Assembly: GCF_040361435.1 (NCBI RefSeq)
Contig: NZ_APNL01000025.1
Coordinates: 1 to 34,696 of the forward strand
Length of the DNA stretch: 34,696 bases
Source: Salinisphaera sp002433465
GTDB lineage: Bacteria > Pseudomonadota > Gammaproteobacteria > Nevskiales > Salinisphaeraceae
Direction of reading: 5' to 3'
Shown here: positions 1 through 7,935 of the stretch, in pieces
Position numbering within the stretch: position 1 is the first letter of the stretch
Layout of the letters: each line of letters begins with the position of its first letter
Translations under genes and position numbers: made by a program
The notes under the pieces: generated by a model
The model's input: the letters and a program-made list of their open reading frames with translations, nothing else
What the model was told of the DNA's origin: nothing
The model's database searches: none

Positions 1-19
1 ACCTGGTGGGTTTACACAC

Positions 20-1021
20 CTAGGGCGACATGCCCTGGGGCCGCCAGAGATAGAGCGGTTGTGCCGCCGCTTGACTTTCGAAAGACAGATCGACCGGCAT
101 GCCGGCCGCCTGCAGGCGCAGGCCCCCGGCCGCGGCACTTTCCGACAATATCGAGTCCGGTGCGCTACGGCCCTGGTAGTAGCGGATCACCCGGGCAGAA
201 TCCACGCCCGCGGACTCGCGCGCGAGTGCGAGCACATCGTCGATATGGCCGATCTTGTCGATCAGGCCGAGTCGGAGGGCGTCATCCGCGGCAAAAATGC
301 GGCCGTCGGTAATGTCGTCCAGATGGGCGCGGTCCAGTTCGGGGCGACCCGCTTCGACAACGCTCACAAAGCGTTTGAACAGCGAATCCACCACCTTCTG
401 CACGATGGCGCGCTCCTCGGGCGTGGCCTCGCGCAGCGGCGACATGATGTCCTTGTGCGCGGCGCTCACATAGCTGGCGTTGTCCACGCCGATCTTGTCG
501 AGCAGGCCGCTGGCGTTCACGCCGGGGATGATCACGCCGATCGAGCCGGTAATCGAGGTCGGCTGGGCAATCACCCGATCGGCGGCCATGGCCACGTAGT
601 ATCCGCCCGAAGCGGCCACGCCGCCAAAGCTGGCAATCACCGGCACGCCGGTTTCGCGCCGATAGCGCGCGATGCGGGCATAAATTTCGTCGGCGGCGGC
701 CACGGTGCCGCCGGGGCTGTTGATCCGCAGCACGACCGCGCCGATGGCATCGTCCTCGGCGGCCTTGTCGAGCGCGCGGCTGATCGTGGCCAGCGTCGAG
801 GGTTGTTGTACCAGCCCCAGCGCACGCTGCGACGGCGCATCGGAGATGAAGCCCGATATCGGCAGCCAAAGGATCTTGCGGGCACCCTCTCCCTGGACCG
901 TGGTTTCATGCAGGTCGTTATCGCCGCGGCCGAACGGCGAGATGACGACGCAGCCGGCCAGGGCAAGGATCACAACCAGCAGCGGCAACCGTCGCAGTGC
1001 CGTCAACGCACGCAGGCGCAC
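20..1021 (-). CDS. sppA: Short-form S49 signal peptide peptidase (SppA-like), possibly lipid-anchored
   Basis: A serine/lysine peptidase of family S49, which degrades leftover signal peptides and membrane fragments at the outer face of the inner membrane. The protein is 333 aa from the GTG at 1021, matching single-domain SppA rather than the double-length enteric form. Visible landmarks are the nucleophile Ser138 in GGVAASGGYY and the general base Lys190 in AAHKDIMSP. Their 52-residue spacing is the same as I recall for the Bacillus enzyme. The N-terminus has two arginine-rich turns, a hydrophobic stretch and LAGC (Cys24), so it may be a lipoprotein instead of a signal-anchor protein. The GTG start lies one base past the stop of the upstream gene (TGA, 1025-1023), implying translational coupling. 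An open extension upstream to 1141 only overlaps that gene and lacks a signal peptide, so I rejected it. Confidence 0.9.
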   Translation of the reverse strand: MRLRALTALRRLPLLVVILALAGCVVISPFGRGDNDLHETTVQGEGARKILWLPISGFISDAPSQRALGLVQQPSTLATISRALDKAAEDDAIGAVVLRINSPGGTVAAADEIYARIARYRRETGVPVIASFGGVAASGGYYVAMAADRVIAQPTSITGSIGVIIPGVNASGLLDKIGVDNASYVSAAHKDIMSPLREATPEERAIVQKVVDSLFKRFVSVVEAGRPELDRAHLDDITDGRIFAADDALRLGLIDKIGHIDDVLALARESAGVDSARVIRYYQGRSAPDSILSESAAAGGLRLQAAGMPVDLSFESQAAAQPLYLWRPQGMSP

Positions 1022-1022
1022 C

Positions 1023-1535
1023 TCAATGCACCTGGGTCTGCCAGGCCTCGATCGCGGCGATGGTGCGCTCGGTGGCCTGCTGCAGGCATTTTTCGGCTTC
1101 CTCGCGCTGTTCGTCGTCAAGGTGCTCCCAGGCCATGGCAATGAACGGGCGCGCCTCGTCGAGCACCTCGTGTTCGTAGAGCTGCCGATAGGCGGTTTCG
1201 AGGGCGGCCAGGCACTGGCCGATGGCGTCCGCCGGCAGTTTGGCCTGTTGGAAGACCATCACACAGGCACCGGTGGCGGCGTGTTCGAGCATGGGCTCTT
1301 CTTTGGCGGTATCGGGGTAGTGTTCGCCGAATAGATCCGCCAGGCGCGTGACCATTTCCACCAGGGCCAGCATCGCCGGCATATCGTCGTGCAGGGTTGG
1401 ATGCCCACGCTTGGCGGCGACATTGGCGGCCACCTTCAGCGCCGGGCCGATCACGCGGTGATAGGTGCGCGGGTCGAGCGCGTCCGGGTCGAGCTGCTCG
1501 GGGTCGAGACGGCGGGCGGTGTCGGGATTGTCCAT
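1023..1535 (-). CDS. Conserved-looking hypothetical protein, 170 aa, acidic and helical
   Basis: I do not recognise the family. The protein is soluble, with no signal peptide or membrane segment. It is rich in Glu, Ala and Leu, with a mostly helical look and two Cys (in GACVMVF and EKCLQQ). The N-terminus carries short Asp-Pro repeats (LDPEQLDPDALDP). I chose the ATG at 1535. An in-frame GTG at 1583 would add 16 mostly basic residues and is an alternative, as neither start has a strong ribosome binding site. It sits between the PhoQ-like kinase and sppA on the same strand. Its stop is one base from the sppA start, so the two are almost certainly translated together. A role in envelope quality control can be guessed from the neighbour only. 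Confidence 0.7.
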   Translation of the reverse strand: MDNPDTARRLDPEQLDPDALDPRTYHRVIGPALKVAANVAAKRGHPTLHDDMPAMLALVEMVTRLADLFGEHYPDTAKEEPMLEHAATGACVMVFQQAKLPADAIGQCLAALETAYRQLYEHEVLDEARPFIAMAWEHLDDEQREEAEKCLQQATERTIAAIEAWQTQVH

Positions 1536-1607
1536 GCTGAATCTGTCGGTTGGTCGTCTGAAAAGGCGCAGGGGGGTCGCCACGCCCTATGGGTCACGCG
1601 GGCGGGT

Positions 1608-1625
1608 GGCCGGTTCAAACCGGCC
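1608..1625. repeat. Inverted repeat just past the phoQ-like stop
   Basis: Perfect 8-bp arms GGCCGGTT and AACCGGCC around a CA centre, starting 20 nt beyond the kinase stop codon. No T-run follows on the minus strand, so it is not a standard intrinsic terminator. It could form a 3' mRNA-stabilising hairpin or act as a protein-binding palindrome. Confidence 0.5.
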
Positions 1626-1645
1626 GCTGCCAGAACGTCATCGTA

Positions 1646-2986
1646 TCACTCGGCCGGAAGCACGATCTCTACGCGGGCGCCGCCTTTTTCGCAGCGGGTG
1701 AGGGTGATGTCGCCGGTATAGGAGCGCACGATCTCGGCGGCCACTGCCAGGCCCAGGCCCTGGCCTTCCCGGCTGGTGTCGGCGCGTACGCCGCGTTCGA
1801 GCAGGCGTTCGGTGGAGCCTTCGCCGAAGCCGGTGCCGTTGTCGTCGATCTGCAGGCACAGATCGCCGTCGCGCATTTCGGCGCGTACCTCCACCTCGCC
1901 GTCGCCGTACTTGGCGGCGTTGTCCATCAGGGTGCCCAGCAGCTCGGTCAGATCGCCTTCGTCGATCGGCGCCTTGACCGTGTCCGGGATATGCACCTCG
2001 AAACGCGTGCCCTGTTCGGCATACACTTTGGTCAGCGCGCGGGCGAGCTTGCGCGCCACCGGGGCAATGGCGATCGACACCGCCAGGCTGCGCTTGCCGG
2101 CCGCGGCCGCCTTCTGCAGCTGGTAGTCGAGGATATCGTTCATACGGGCCAGCTGCGTGCGCAGCCCGTGGCGCTGACTTTCTTCGAGCTTGTCGTCTTC
2201 GGCCAGGCCGCGCAGTACTGCCATCGGTGTTTTCAGGCTGTGAGCCAGATCGCCGAGGGCATTGCGATAGCGGGTCAGGCGTGCCTGGTCGTTGGAGAGC
2301 ATGGTGTTGAGGTTGCTCACCAGCGGCTGAATTTCGTCCGGATAGCGGCCTTCGATACGCCGTTTCTCGTGGGCCTGCAGGTTGGCGAGGTTGCGGGCCA
2401 GCCGGCGCAGCGGCGCCAGCCCCCAGCGCAGAATGAAAAGCTCGACGATCAGCAGGATCAATGCCGATGCGCTCAGCAGCGTCCACAACACGCCGCGAAA
2501 ACGCTGCATCTGCTTGATGAAGGTGCGGGCGTCCTCGGCCACCACGAGCGTGTAGCGATAATCGGTGCCCGCATCGGTCACCCAGCGAAAGCCAAATGAC
2601 AGGGTGATGAGGGTGTCGTCACCGGGATAGATACGCATGAACTGCCATTCGCCGACAGCCGGCAGCGTATCCAGCTCCAGCGGATCGAGCAGGGAAGGCG
2701 AGCGCCAGATCGATTCACCGTTTTCGTCGAGCACCATGGCATAAAGCCCGGAGTCGGGACGGGTCAGATCGGACTCGGGCAGCACGCGCGGGGCGACCTT
2801 GAAGCTGCCATCCTCGGTGATCTCGGCGCTGCCCAGCAGCGCATAGCTCAACCCCTGCAGGCGATCGTGTTCGGCCTGATCGGCACGCTCGCTGACCGCC
2901 GTTTCCAGCGCCACGCCGGTCAGCCCGATGAATGCCAGTAGAAGAACCGCGGTGGCGGCCAGCAGCCGCGCCCGCAGTGAGTTCAT
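1646..2986 (-). CDS. PhoQ-like sensor histidine kinase
   Basis: Inner-membrane sensor kinase of 446 aa. One N-terminal membrane helix (about residues 7-29) and a second (about 165-187) flank a periplasmic domain of roughly 135 residues, followed by a HAMP-like linker. The phospho-acceptor is His249 in LAHSLKTP, where the SLKTP form is typical of PhoQ-type kinases. The ATPase domain shows the N box (LMDNAAKYG, Asn356), G1 (IDDNGTGF) and G2 (GQGLGL). The ATG at 2986 shares one base with the regulator stop (TGATG), and a GTG one codon earlier is also possible. Whether it senses Mg2+, acid pH or peptides like enteric PhoQ cannot be told from this sequence. Confidence 0.88.
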   Translation of the reverse strand: MNSLRARLLAATAVLLLAFIGLTGVALETAVSERADQAEHDRLQGLSYALLGSAEITEDGSFKVAPRVLPESDLTRPDSGLYAMVLDENGESIWRSPSLLDPLELDTLPAVGEWQFMRIYPGDDTLITLSFGFRWVTDAGTDYRYTLVVAEDARTFIKQMQRFRGVLWTLLSASALILLIVELFILRWGLAPLRRLARNLANLQAHEKRRIEGRYPDEIQPLVSNLNTMLSNDQARLTRYRNALGDLAHSLKTPMAVLRGLAEDDKLEESQRHGLRTQLARMNDILDYQLQKAAAAGKRSLAVSIAIAPVARKLARALTKVYAEQGTRFEVHIPDTVKAPIDEGDLTELLGTLMDNAAKYGDGEVEVRAEMRDGDLCLQIDDNGTGFGEGSTERLLERGVRADTSREGQGLGLAVAAEIVRSYTGDITLTRCEKGGARVEIVLPAE

Positions 2987-3690
2987 CACGAGGGCTCGGT
3001 ATCGCTCGTGGGCGTGCGCGCGTCCCGCGCCAGCCGATAGCCCCGTCCGCGCAGCGTTTCAATGGGTTTGCGCACGCCCTCGGGGTCGAGTTTGGCGCGC
3101 AGGCGGCGTACGAAAACCTCGATTACGTTGGAGTCGCGCTCGGCGTTTTCCTCGTAGATATGTTCGGTGAGCGCAGTCTTGGATACCACCTCGCCGGCGT
3201 GCAGCATCAAATGTTCGAGCACCCGGTATTCGTAGGCGGTCAGCTCCACCGATTCGCCGGCCACGAAGACCTCCTGGCGCGCGGTATCCAGCACAATATC
3301 GCCGGATTCCAGCTTCGGCTGGGCCCAGCCGCGCGAACGTCGCACCAGCGCCTGGATACGCGCGGTAAGCTCTTCCGGCTGGAACGGTTTCACCACATAG
3401 TCGTCGGCGCCGGTTTCCAGGCCTTCGACCTTGTCCTGCCAGCGGCTGCGGGCGGTGAGGATCAGCACCGGATAATCGAGCCCGGCCTCGCGTACCTCGC
3501 GGATGATATCCAGGCCGGTAGGGCCGGGCAGGCCCAGATCGACAATGGCGATATCGATCGGGTATTCCAGCGCAAAGAACAGACCTTCTTCGCCTTCACC
3601 GGTGGCATCGACCGCGAAACCGTCACTGCGCAACTGCGCACAGATCTGTTCACGCAGATCCACATCGTCTTCGATAACCAGTGCTCGCAT
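2986..3690 (-). CDS. PhoP-like OmpR-family response regulator
   Basis: DNA-binding response regulator of 234 aa. The receiver domain has the acidic pocket Asp8-Asp9, phospho-acceptor Asp51 in IVDLGLPG, Thr79 and Lys101 in VVKPF. The C-terminal winged-helix domain (about 125-225) carries the OmpR-family signatures LTAYEYRVLEHL and RLRAKL, and ends with ETLRGRGYRL. It is coupled directly to the kinase gene and preceded by the PepSY gene with a 24-nt gap, so the three form one operon. PhoP, QseB or a related subgroup would all fit; pairing with a PhoQ-like kinase favours PhoP. Confidence 0.92.
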   Translation of the reverse strand: MRALVIEDDVDLREQICAQLRSDGFAVDATGEGEEGLFFALEYPIDIAIVDLGLPGPTGLDIIREVREAGLDYPVLILTARSRWQDKVEGLETGADDYVVKPFQPEELTARIQALVRRSRGWAQPKLESGDIVLDTARQEVFVAGESVELTAYEYRVLEHLMLHAGEVVSKTALTEHIYEENAERDSNVIEVFVRRLRAKLDPEGVRKPIETLRGRGYRLARDARTPTSDTEPS

Positions 3691-3714
3691 AGCGTCCGTG
3701 TGTTTCGGGTGAGT

Positions 3715-4074
3715 CTAGTGACGTGCTTCGACATGCACGATGTGCACGCGACCGCCGTCCAGCAGTTTCACACGATAGTAGGGGCCGCCGGGGCCGTCTT
3801 CCAGTACCACGTTCAGCACACGACCGCCGTATTCCCGCGAAGCACGGCGTGCCGCTTCGGCCGGCGCGACATTGGGCTCGGGTCGTGCTTCTCGCTTGGC
3901 GACGTCGGCCGCCGGCTCGTGGGCCGGCCCGGCCTGCTCGGCCAGCGGCGCGCGCAGCGTATCGCCATCGAACTGGGCCTGCGCGATCGGGCAGGCAAGC
4001 AACACCAGCAATGCCAGCGCGATCAGTCGCAGGCTCGCGAGTGCAATGTCGGGGGCGATCGCGTGGCGGGTCAT
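3715..4074 (-). CDS. Small secreted PepSY-domain protein
   Basis: A 119-aa protein with a signal peptide (hydrophobic stretch about residues 13-31, cleavage near AQA-QF). A charged Ala/Pro/Glu linker precedes one C-terminal PepSY-like unit (about 70-117). That unit contains AARRASREYGGRVLNVVLEDG and a Tyr-rich VKLLDGGRVHIVHV strand. PepSY proteins are periplasmic and often sit beside two-component systems or peptidases, where they are thought to bind or inhibit partners. Here it is the gene directly before the PhoP-like regulator, so a periplasmic accessory role to the kinase is a reasonable inference. Only 27 nt separate it from the glycine-zipper lipoprotein upstream, so a shared transcript is possible. 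Confidence 0.8.
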   Translation of the reverse strand: MTRHAIAPDIALASLRLIALALLVLLACPIAQAQFDGDTLRAPLAEQAGPAHEPAADVAKREARPEPNVAPAEAARRASREYGGRVLNVVLEDGPGGPYYRVKLLDGGRVHIVHVEARH

Positions 4075-4101
4075 GGCGATAAGGACAGGCTTGAACCCGC
4101 G

Positions 4102-4542
4102 CTAGAAGCTGCTGCGAAAACCGGAGGGGGACATATTCCCGTTCCCGGCAGGCGCCGTGTTCTGATAGCCGTTGCTGCGCTGCAGGCAGTCGTTGAGCCG
4201 GTTGTTTTCCATGCGCCGGGCATTCCAGGCGCCCGCGCCCGCACCGGCCAGCGCGCCCAGACCGGTGGCGATATCGCGCCCGGAGCCACTGCCGAACTGA
4301 TTGCCCACGACGCCGCCGGCAGCCGCGCCCAGCACAGCCTGGCCGGCCTTGCTGGTGGCGCCCTTGACCGCGACGTTGCGATCGTCGTTCTGGTAGTAGC
4401 ATTCGTACTGGCCGCCCGGGACCGCCTGGAAAATCGGGTCGACCTGGGGGCGGGGGTTGCTGGCACATCCGGCCACGAGCAGGGACGCCGCTGCCATGCT
4501 GGCAACAAACAGGTAACGAAACGGCAGAATGTCTGATTTCAT
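4102..4542 (-). CDS. Glycine-zipper outer-membrane lipoprotein
   Basis: A 146-aa lipoprotein. The signal peptide ends in the lipobox LVAGC with Cys26 as the acylated residue. After a short domain with one Cys (QYECYYQNDD) comes a Gly/Ala-rich glycine zipper (about residues 70-105, with AAAGGVVGNQFG and GALAGAGAGA), as in the 17-kDa surface antigen / SlyB-like group. The tail is Asn/Ser/Gly-rich. The ATG at 4542 is preceded by a good AGGGGA ribosome binding site. SlyB-type proteins are PhoPQ-regulated in enterics, so its place at the head of this PhoPQ-like run is suggestive. That link is inference only. Confidence 0.82.
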   Translation of the reverse strand: MKSDILPFRYLFVASMAAASLLVAGCASNPRPQVDPIFQAVPGGQYECYYQNDDRNVAVKGATSKAGQAVLGAAAGGVVGNQFGSGSGRDIATGLGALAGAGAGAWNARRMENNRLNDCLQRSNGYQNTAPAGNGNMSPSGFRSSF

Positions 4543-4693
4543 GATGTGTCCCCTAGCGTCGCGATCAAACTAGGCGTAGTGCGCTGAACGCATCCTTAAT
4601 TCTGCCGGGCGCGGCTATTCATGGCGGATTCACGCGCTGGCGCGCATGCTGAACCTATCCACAGGCAGCAGTCGCTGCAGGAGGCATCTGACC

Positions 4694-5179
4694 ATGCAGC
4701 GGAAAATCTTCATCGCCGCCATGGCGCTGGGCGGTGCGCTGATTACAGCGACCGGCGCGATGGCAGCGGACAACTCGGGCATCGTGATCATCGATCAACA
4801 GCATCGATCGACACCGTTTGGCAGCTACAACAGCCAGCGGCGCACCGAGGTATATGGCCCCTCGAGCGGTTTTCGCTACGAGGAGTACCAGACCCCGGTC
4901 TACCCTCAGTATCGTCATTATCGGCGCGGCGGCTATGCCTACGGCCCCAGCTATGGCGGTCAGGGGCGGGTGTTCGAGCATCACGGCGCGGGCGGTCGCT
5001 ACGGCGCGCCGGCAGCGCCAGGCGTTTACGGCTGGGGACAGCAGGCCGGCGGCCACGATCGAGGCGATGGCAGGCGCCTCGACGGCGCACAGCAAAGCGG
5101 TAATAGACTGGATACCGGTCGCAAGGTGCCCCCGGCCCAGCGCTCCATCCGCCCGGCGCAGCGCCAGATCGACGACTAG
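4694..5179 (+). CDS. Secreted Tyr/Gly/Arg-rich protein of unknown function
   Basis: A 161-aa exported protein with signal peptide (residues 1-25, cleavage near AMA-AD). The mature part is low-complexity, with many Tyr, Gly, Arg, Gln and His residues. A Tyr-rich core (about residues 60-100) leads into a Gly/Asp/Arg region and a basic Gln-rich end. No enzyme motif is visible. The start is fixed by a perfect AGGAGG at 4679-4684, nine bases before the ATG. An upstream in-frame ATG at 4646 is therefore rejected. It is divergent from the glycine-zipper lipoprotein and its stop overlaps the stop of the DUF3080-like gene. The composition suggests an envelope-associated or structural protein, but I cannot assign a family. 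Confidence 0.75.
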   Translation: MQRKIFIAAMALGGALITATGAMAADNSGIVIIDQQHRSTPFGSYNSQRRTEVYGPSSGFRYEEYQTPVYPQYRHYRRGGYAYGPSYGGQGRVFEHHGAGGRYGAPAAPGVYGWGQQAGGHDRGDGRRLDGAQQSGNRLDTGRKVPPAQRSIRPAQRQIDD

Positions 5180-6297
5180 TCCACGCTGCTGCCCGGCATG
5201 AGATCGCACTGACGCATGGCGTGCTGCCAATCCTGCGTGTGTTGCTCGATCGCGGCGTCCAGATCGGCCCATACGCCGCCATTGGCGCGAAGCGTGTGAT
5301 CCCGATACCGCGTGAACGCGCTATCGGGCGTCACGCCCTGAACAGCGATCAACTCGTCCACCGCCGCGCGCCACAGGCGCCCGGCCCGTACCAGGTCCGC
5401 GAGATAGGACTGGACGCCTGTGCCGTAGATTTCGAGCAGGATCGTGCGCAGTACCCGAGCGCGCCGGTTGGGTTTGTTGTTGAAACAAAGCGGCCGTGCG
5501 GCCAGCCGTGTACGAATGAGCTGACTCGCGCGCTCGAGCGCGGCAGTGGCCTCGATCGCGGCGATCTGCAGACCGCCGCCGTATTCGCTGGCGTCCAGCG
5601 TTTCGTAGGCCTCGGCGAGGGCAGTCTCGTTGACCGGCTTGTCGGCGCTCAGCCGGCGAGCAGCGGTCGTCAGCTGGGCCAGCGCCGCGCGCGGTGCGCG
5701 CCCGGCAAGGCTGGGCGCAAGCCCGGCATCGCCGCCGGCCACGCTGAACAGATGCGCCATCGGCGCGCTGGCAAAGGTCTGATTCCAGAGCATCGCGCCG
5801 CGCGCCTGGTGTTTGAGCGCGATCAGCTCATCCAGATGGGCGACGAAGTCCCGATCGTCGTCATCGGCCGCGGCGAGCGTATCGCTATCGAAGCCGGCCC
5901 GACAGCGTGTCAGGCCCGCCAGAAGCCGGGCCTCGTAGGCCAGGCGGGCCTGGGGCGGCGCCACCCGGCCGAGAATGCTGTTGCGCTCGGAGACGAGATT
6001 GACCAGCCCGCAGCGATGCAGTTTGAAGAAACCGATCCAGCCGGTGCGCGGGGTTTCCACGGTCCGTAGCAGCAGGCGTCGTGCCGGATAGTGACGGCGC
6101 GGTTCGGGTGTGGGCGGCGTGAGGTCTTGGCCCAGCGTACGGGCCAGGCGGGTTAGATAGTCGTCGAAGCGGGCCGTCGGGCCATCCGTTGCGCTACAGC
6201 CGGCGATCAGTACCGTCATGCAGGCGGCCATCGCTATCGCTGCGATGCGCGTTGCGTGCCGGGGACGGTATTGCCGAACGGATGGGTTTGCCGCCAT
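5176..6297 (-). CDS. DUF3080-like lipoprotein
   Basis: A 373-aa predicted lipoprotein. The ATG at 6297 gives a signal peptide ending in LIAGC (Cys34). The mature part is helical and contains GWIGFFKLHRCGLVNLVSERNSILG, a conserved-looking block, and later RANGGVWADLDAAIEQHTQ. I recognise the overall pattern as the DUF3080 family of proteobacterial lipoproteins, whose function is unknown. In-frame starts further upstream (for example the ATG at 6315) are possible but add basic residues that do not improve the signal peptide. The gene converges on the secreted Tyr-rich gene, the two stops overlapping within CTAG. It is divergent from the Old Yellow Enzyme gene. Confidence 0.72.
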   Translation of the reverse strand: MAANPSVRQYRPRHATRIAAIAMAACMTVLIAGCSATDGPTARFDDYLTRLARTLGQDLTPPTPEPRRHYPARRLLLRTVETPRTGWIGFFKLHRCGLVNLVSERNSILGRVAPPQARLAYEARLLAGLTRCRAGFDSDTLAAADDDDRDFVAHLDELIALKHQARGAMLWNQTFASAPMAHLFSVAGGDAGLAPSLAGRAPRAALAQLTTAARRLSADKPVNETALAEAYETLDASEYGGGLQIAAIEATAALERASQLIRTRLAARPLCFNNKPNRRARVLRTILLEIYGTGVQSYLADLVRAGRLWRAAVDELIAVQGVTPDSAFTRYRDHTLRANGGVWADLDAAIEQHTQDWQHAMRQCDLMPGSSVD

Positions 6298-6577
6298 GGG
6301 TTGGAATACGCGCATGCGTGCTGCGCAGTTGCCGAAACCCCGCATGATCGCGATCGCGGCGCGCGCAGGGCAAGCAAGACGCCACAGGGCGCCAGCCCGA
6401 TTGCCTGTCGCCTGGCCTTGCCCGCCTGTGCGCCCACGCTTGCGACCGGCTATGCTCAATGAATCAACCATCCGACCGCAGCGGATGCAGCGTCGGCCCA
6501 TGCGCGATCGCCCGCTTGTCGGGGCGCGTCAGGCCCGCCGCCATTCGAAACCGCGGCCCAGGAAAGCGAACACTGCC

Positions 6578-7909
6578 ATGCCGAACCACGCAACCGATGC
6601 CGTCGCCCGGCTGCGCGAACCCCTCGCGCTGCCCTGTGGCCAGACCCTGCCCAACCGTATCGCCAAGGCGGCGATGACAGAAGGCCTGGCCGATGCCCGC
6701 ATGAATGCCACGCCCGCGCTGGAAACGCTCTATCGGCGCTGGTCGCAGGGCGGCGCTGGCCTGTTGATTACCGGCAACGTGCAGATCGACCGCTGGGATC
6801 TCGAGCGGCCGGGCAATGTCGTCATCGATGGCGATGCCGATCGCGACGCGCTCGCGCGCTGGGCGGCGGCCGCCAAGGCGGGCGGCAGTCGGGTGTGGAT
6901 GCAGCTGTCCCATGCCGGGCGCCAGGCACCGTTGTACTGCACGCCGCGCCCGGTCGCCCCGTCGCCGGTCGGCCTCAAGCTGCTCGGCGCCTATCGCAGG
7001 CCGCGCGCGCTCACCGAACAGGGCATCGCCAGCGTGATCGAGCGGTTCGTACACGCGGCCACCGTGGCCCGCGACGCCGGCTTCGACGGCGTGCAGATTC
7101 ATGGCGCCCACGGCTATCTGCTCAGCGAATTCCTGTCGCCGATAACCAACCGGCGCCAGGACGCCCATGGCGGCAGCCTGGAAAACCGCGCCCGTCTTCT
7201 GCTCGCGGTCGTACGTGCCGTACGCGCGGCGGTGGGCGATGACTTCGCGATTGGCGTCAAACTCAATTCGGCCGATTTCCAGAAGGGCGGCTTCAGCAAC
7301 GACGAATGCATTCAGGTGGTGCGCTGGCTGAGTGATTGCCATATCGATTTGCTGGAAATTTCGGGCGGCAGCTATGAACAGCCGCGCCTGCTCGGCCACA
7401 GCGGCGACGAAAGCCAGGCGGAAGCGCCGCGTGCGAGCACCCGGCGACGCGAAGCCTACTTCCTGGAATATGCCGCGCTCATGCGAGAAGCGGCCACCAT
7501 GCCCCTGATGGTGACCGGCGGCTTTCGCTCGCGCGATGCCATGGTCGCGGCCCTCGACAGCGGCGATACCGACATCATCGGCCTGGGCCGGCCGCTGTGC
7601 GTGGACCCCAACTTCGTGGCGCGCCTGTTCGATGGCACCACCGCCGAGGCGAGCGACCCCGGCGCCGACCTGGCCTACGGTCGGGGAACGTTCGGGCCGC
7701 GTTCGTCGGTGTCGGCGTTACGCTTTCTGAATATCTTTTCGCAAATGGGCTGGTACTACATGCAGCTCATGCGCATCGGGCGGGGGCTGGAGCCGGACTG
7801 GCAGATGCCGCTGTCCCGGGGCCTGTTCGGCCATGTTCGTGCGGAGCTCGGAGCGGCCCGGCGCATTCGTGCGTTCCAGAAACAGGCGGATACGCTCGAC
7901 GCCGAATGA
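6578..7909 (+). CDS. Old Yellow Enzyme family NADH:flavin oxidoreductase
   Basis: An FMN-dependent ene-reductase-type TIM barrel of 443 aa. Visible landmarks are TLPNRIAKAAMTEGLAD near the N-terminus, WMQLSHAGRQ (about residues 108-117), and VQIHGAHGYLLSEFLSP with the substrate-anion ligands around His175/His178. These are followed by the family hallmark GGSLENRARL (about 198-207) and the phosphate-binding VTGGFRSRDA and IGLGRPLCVDP. The four-Cys iron-sulfur motif and second domain of the dienoyl-CoA reductase type are absent. There are about 70 residues after the barrel, longer than usual. The ATG at 6578 is preceded by AGGAAAG and starts at the natural edge of the fold; the frame remains open upstream but without homology. 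The physiological substrate is unknown. Confidence 0.88.
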   Translation: MPNHATDAVARLREPLALPCGQTLPNRIAKAAMTEGLADARMNATPALETLYRRWSQGGAGLLITGNVQIDRWDLERPGNVVIDGDADRDALARWAAAAKAGGSRVWMQLSHAGRQAPLYCTPRPVAPSPVGLKLLGAYRRPRALTEQGIASVIERFVHAATVARDAGFDGVQIHGAHGYLLSEFLSPITNRRQDAHGGSLENRARLLLAVVRAVRAAVGDDFAIGVKLNSADFQKGGFSNDECIQVVRWLSDCHIDLLEISGGSYEQPRLLGHSGDESQAEAPRASTRRREAYFLEYAALMREAATMPLMVTGGFRSRDAMVAALDSGDTDIIGLGRPLCVDPNFVARLFDGTTAEASDPGADLAYGRGTFGPRSSVSALRFLNIFSQMGWYYMQLMRIGRGLEPDWQMPLSRGLFGHVRAELGAARRIRAFQKQADTLDAE

Positions 7910-7913
7910 GCGC

Positions 7914-7935
7914 CTAGCCGAATACTAGCCGAATA
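7914..7935. repeat. Perfect 11-bp tandem duplication between two convergent stops
   Basis: CTAGCCGAATA occurs twice head to tail (7914-7924 and 7925-7935). Read on the minus strand, each copy ends with the TAG stop of the small membrane protein, so the last codons and the stop of that gene are duplicated. It looks like a recent slippage event and leaves the protein unaffected. Confidence 0.85.

Noticed and set aside
1589..2599. Plus-strand open frame across the PhoQ-like kinase
   Set aside because: Ala/Gly/His-rich shadow of a gene with all kinase motifs in place.
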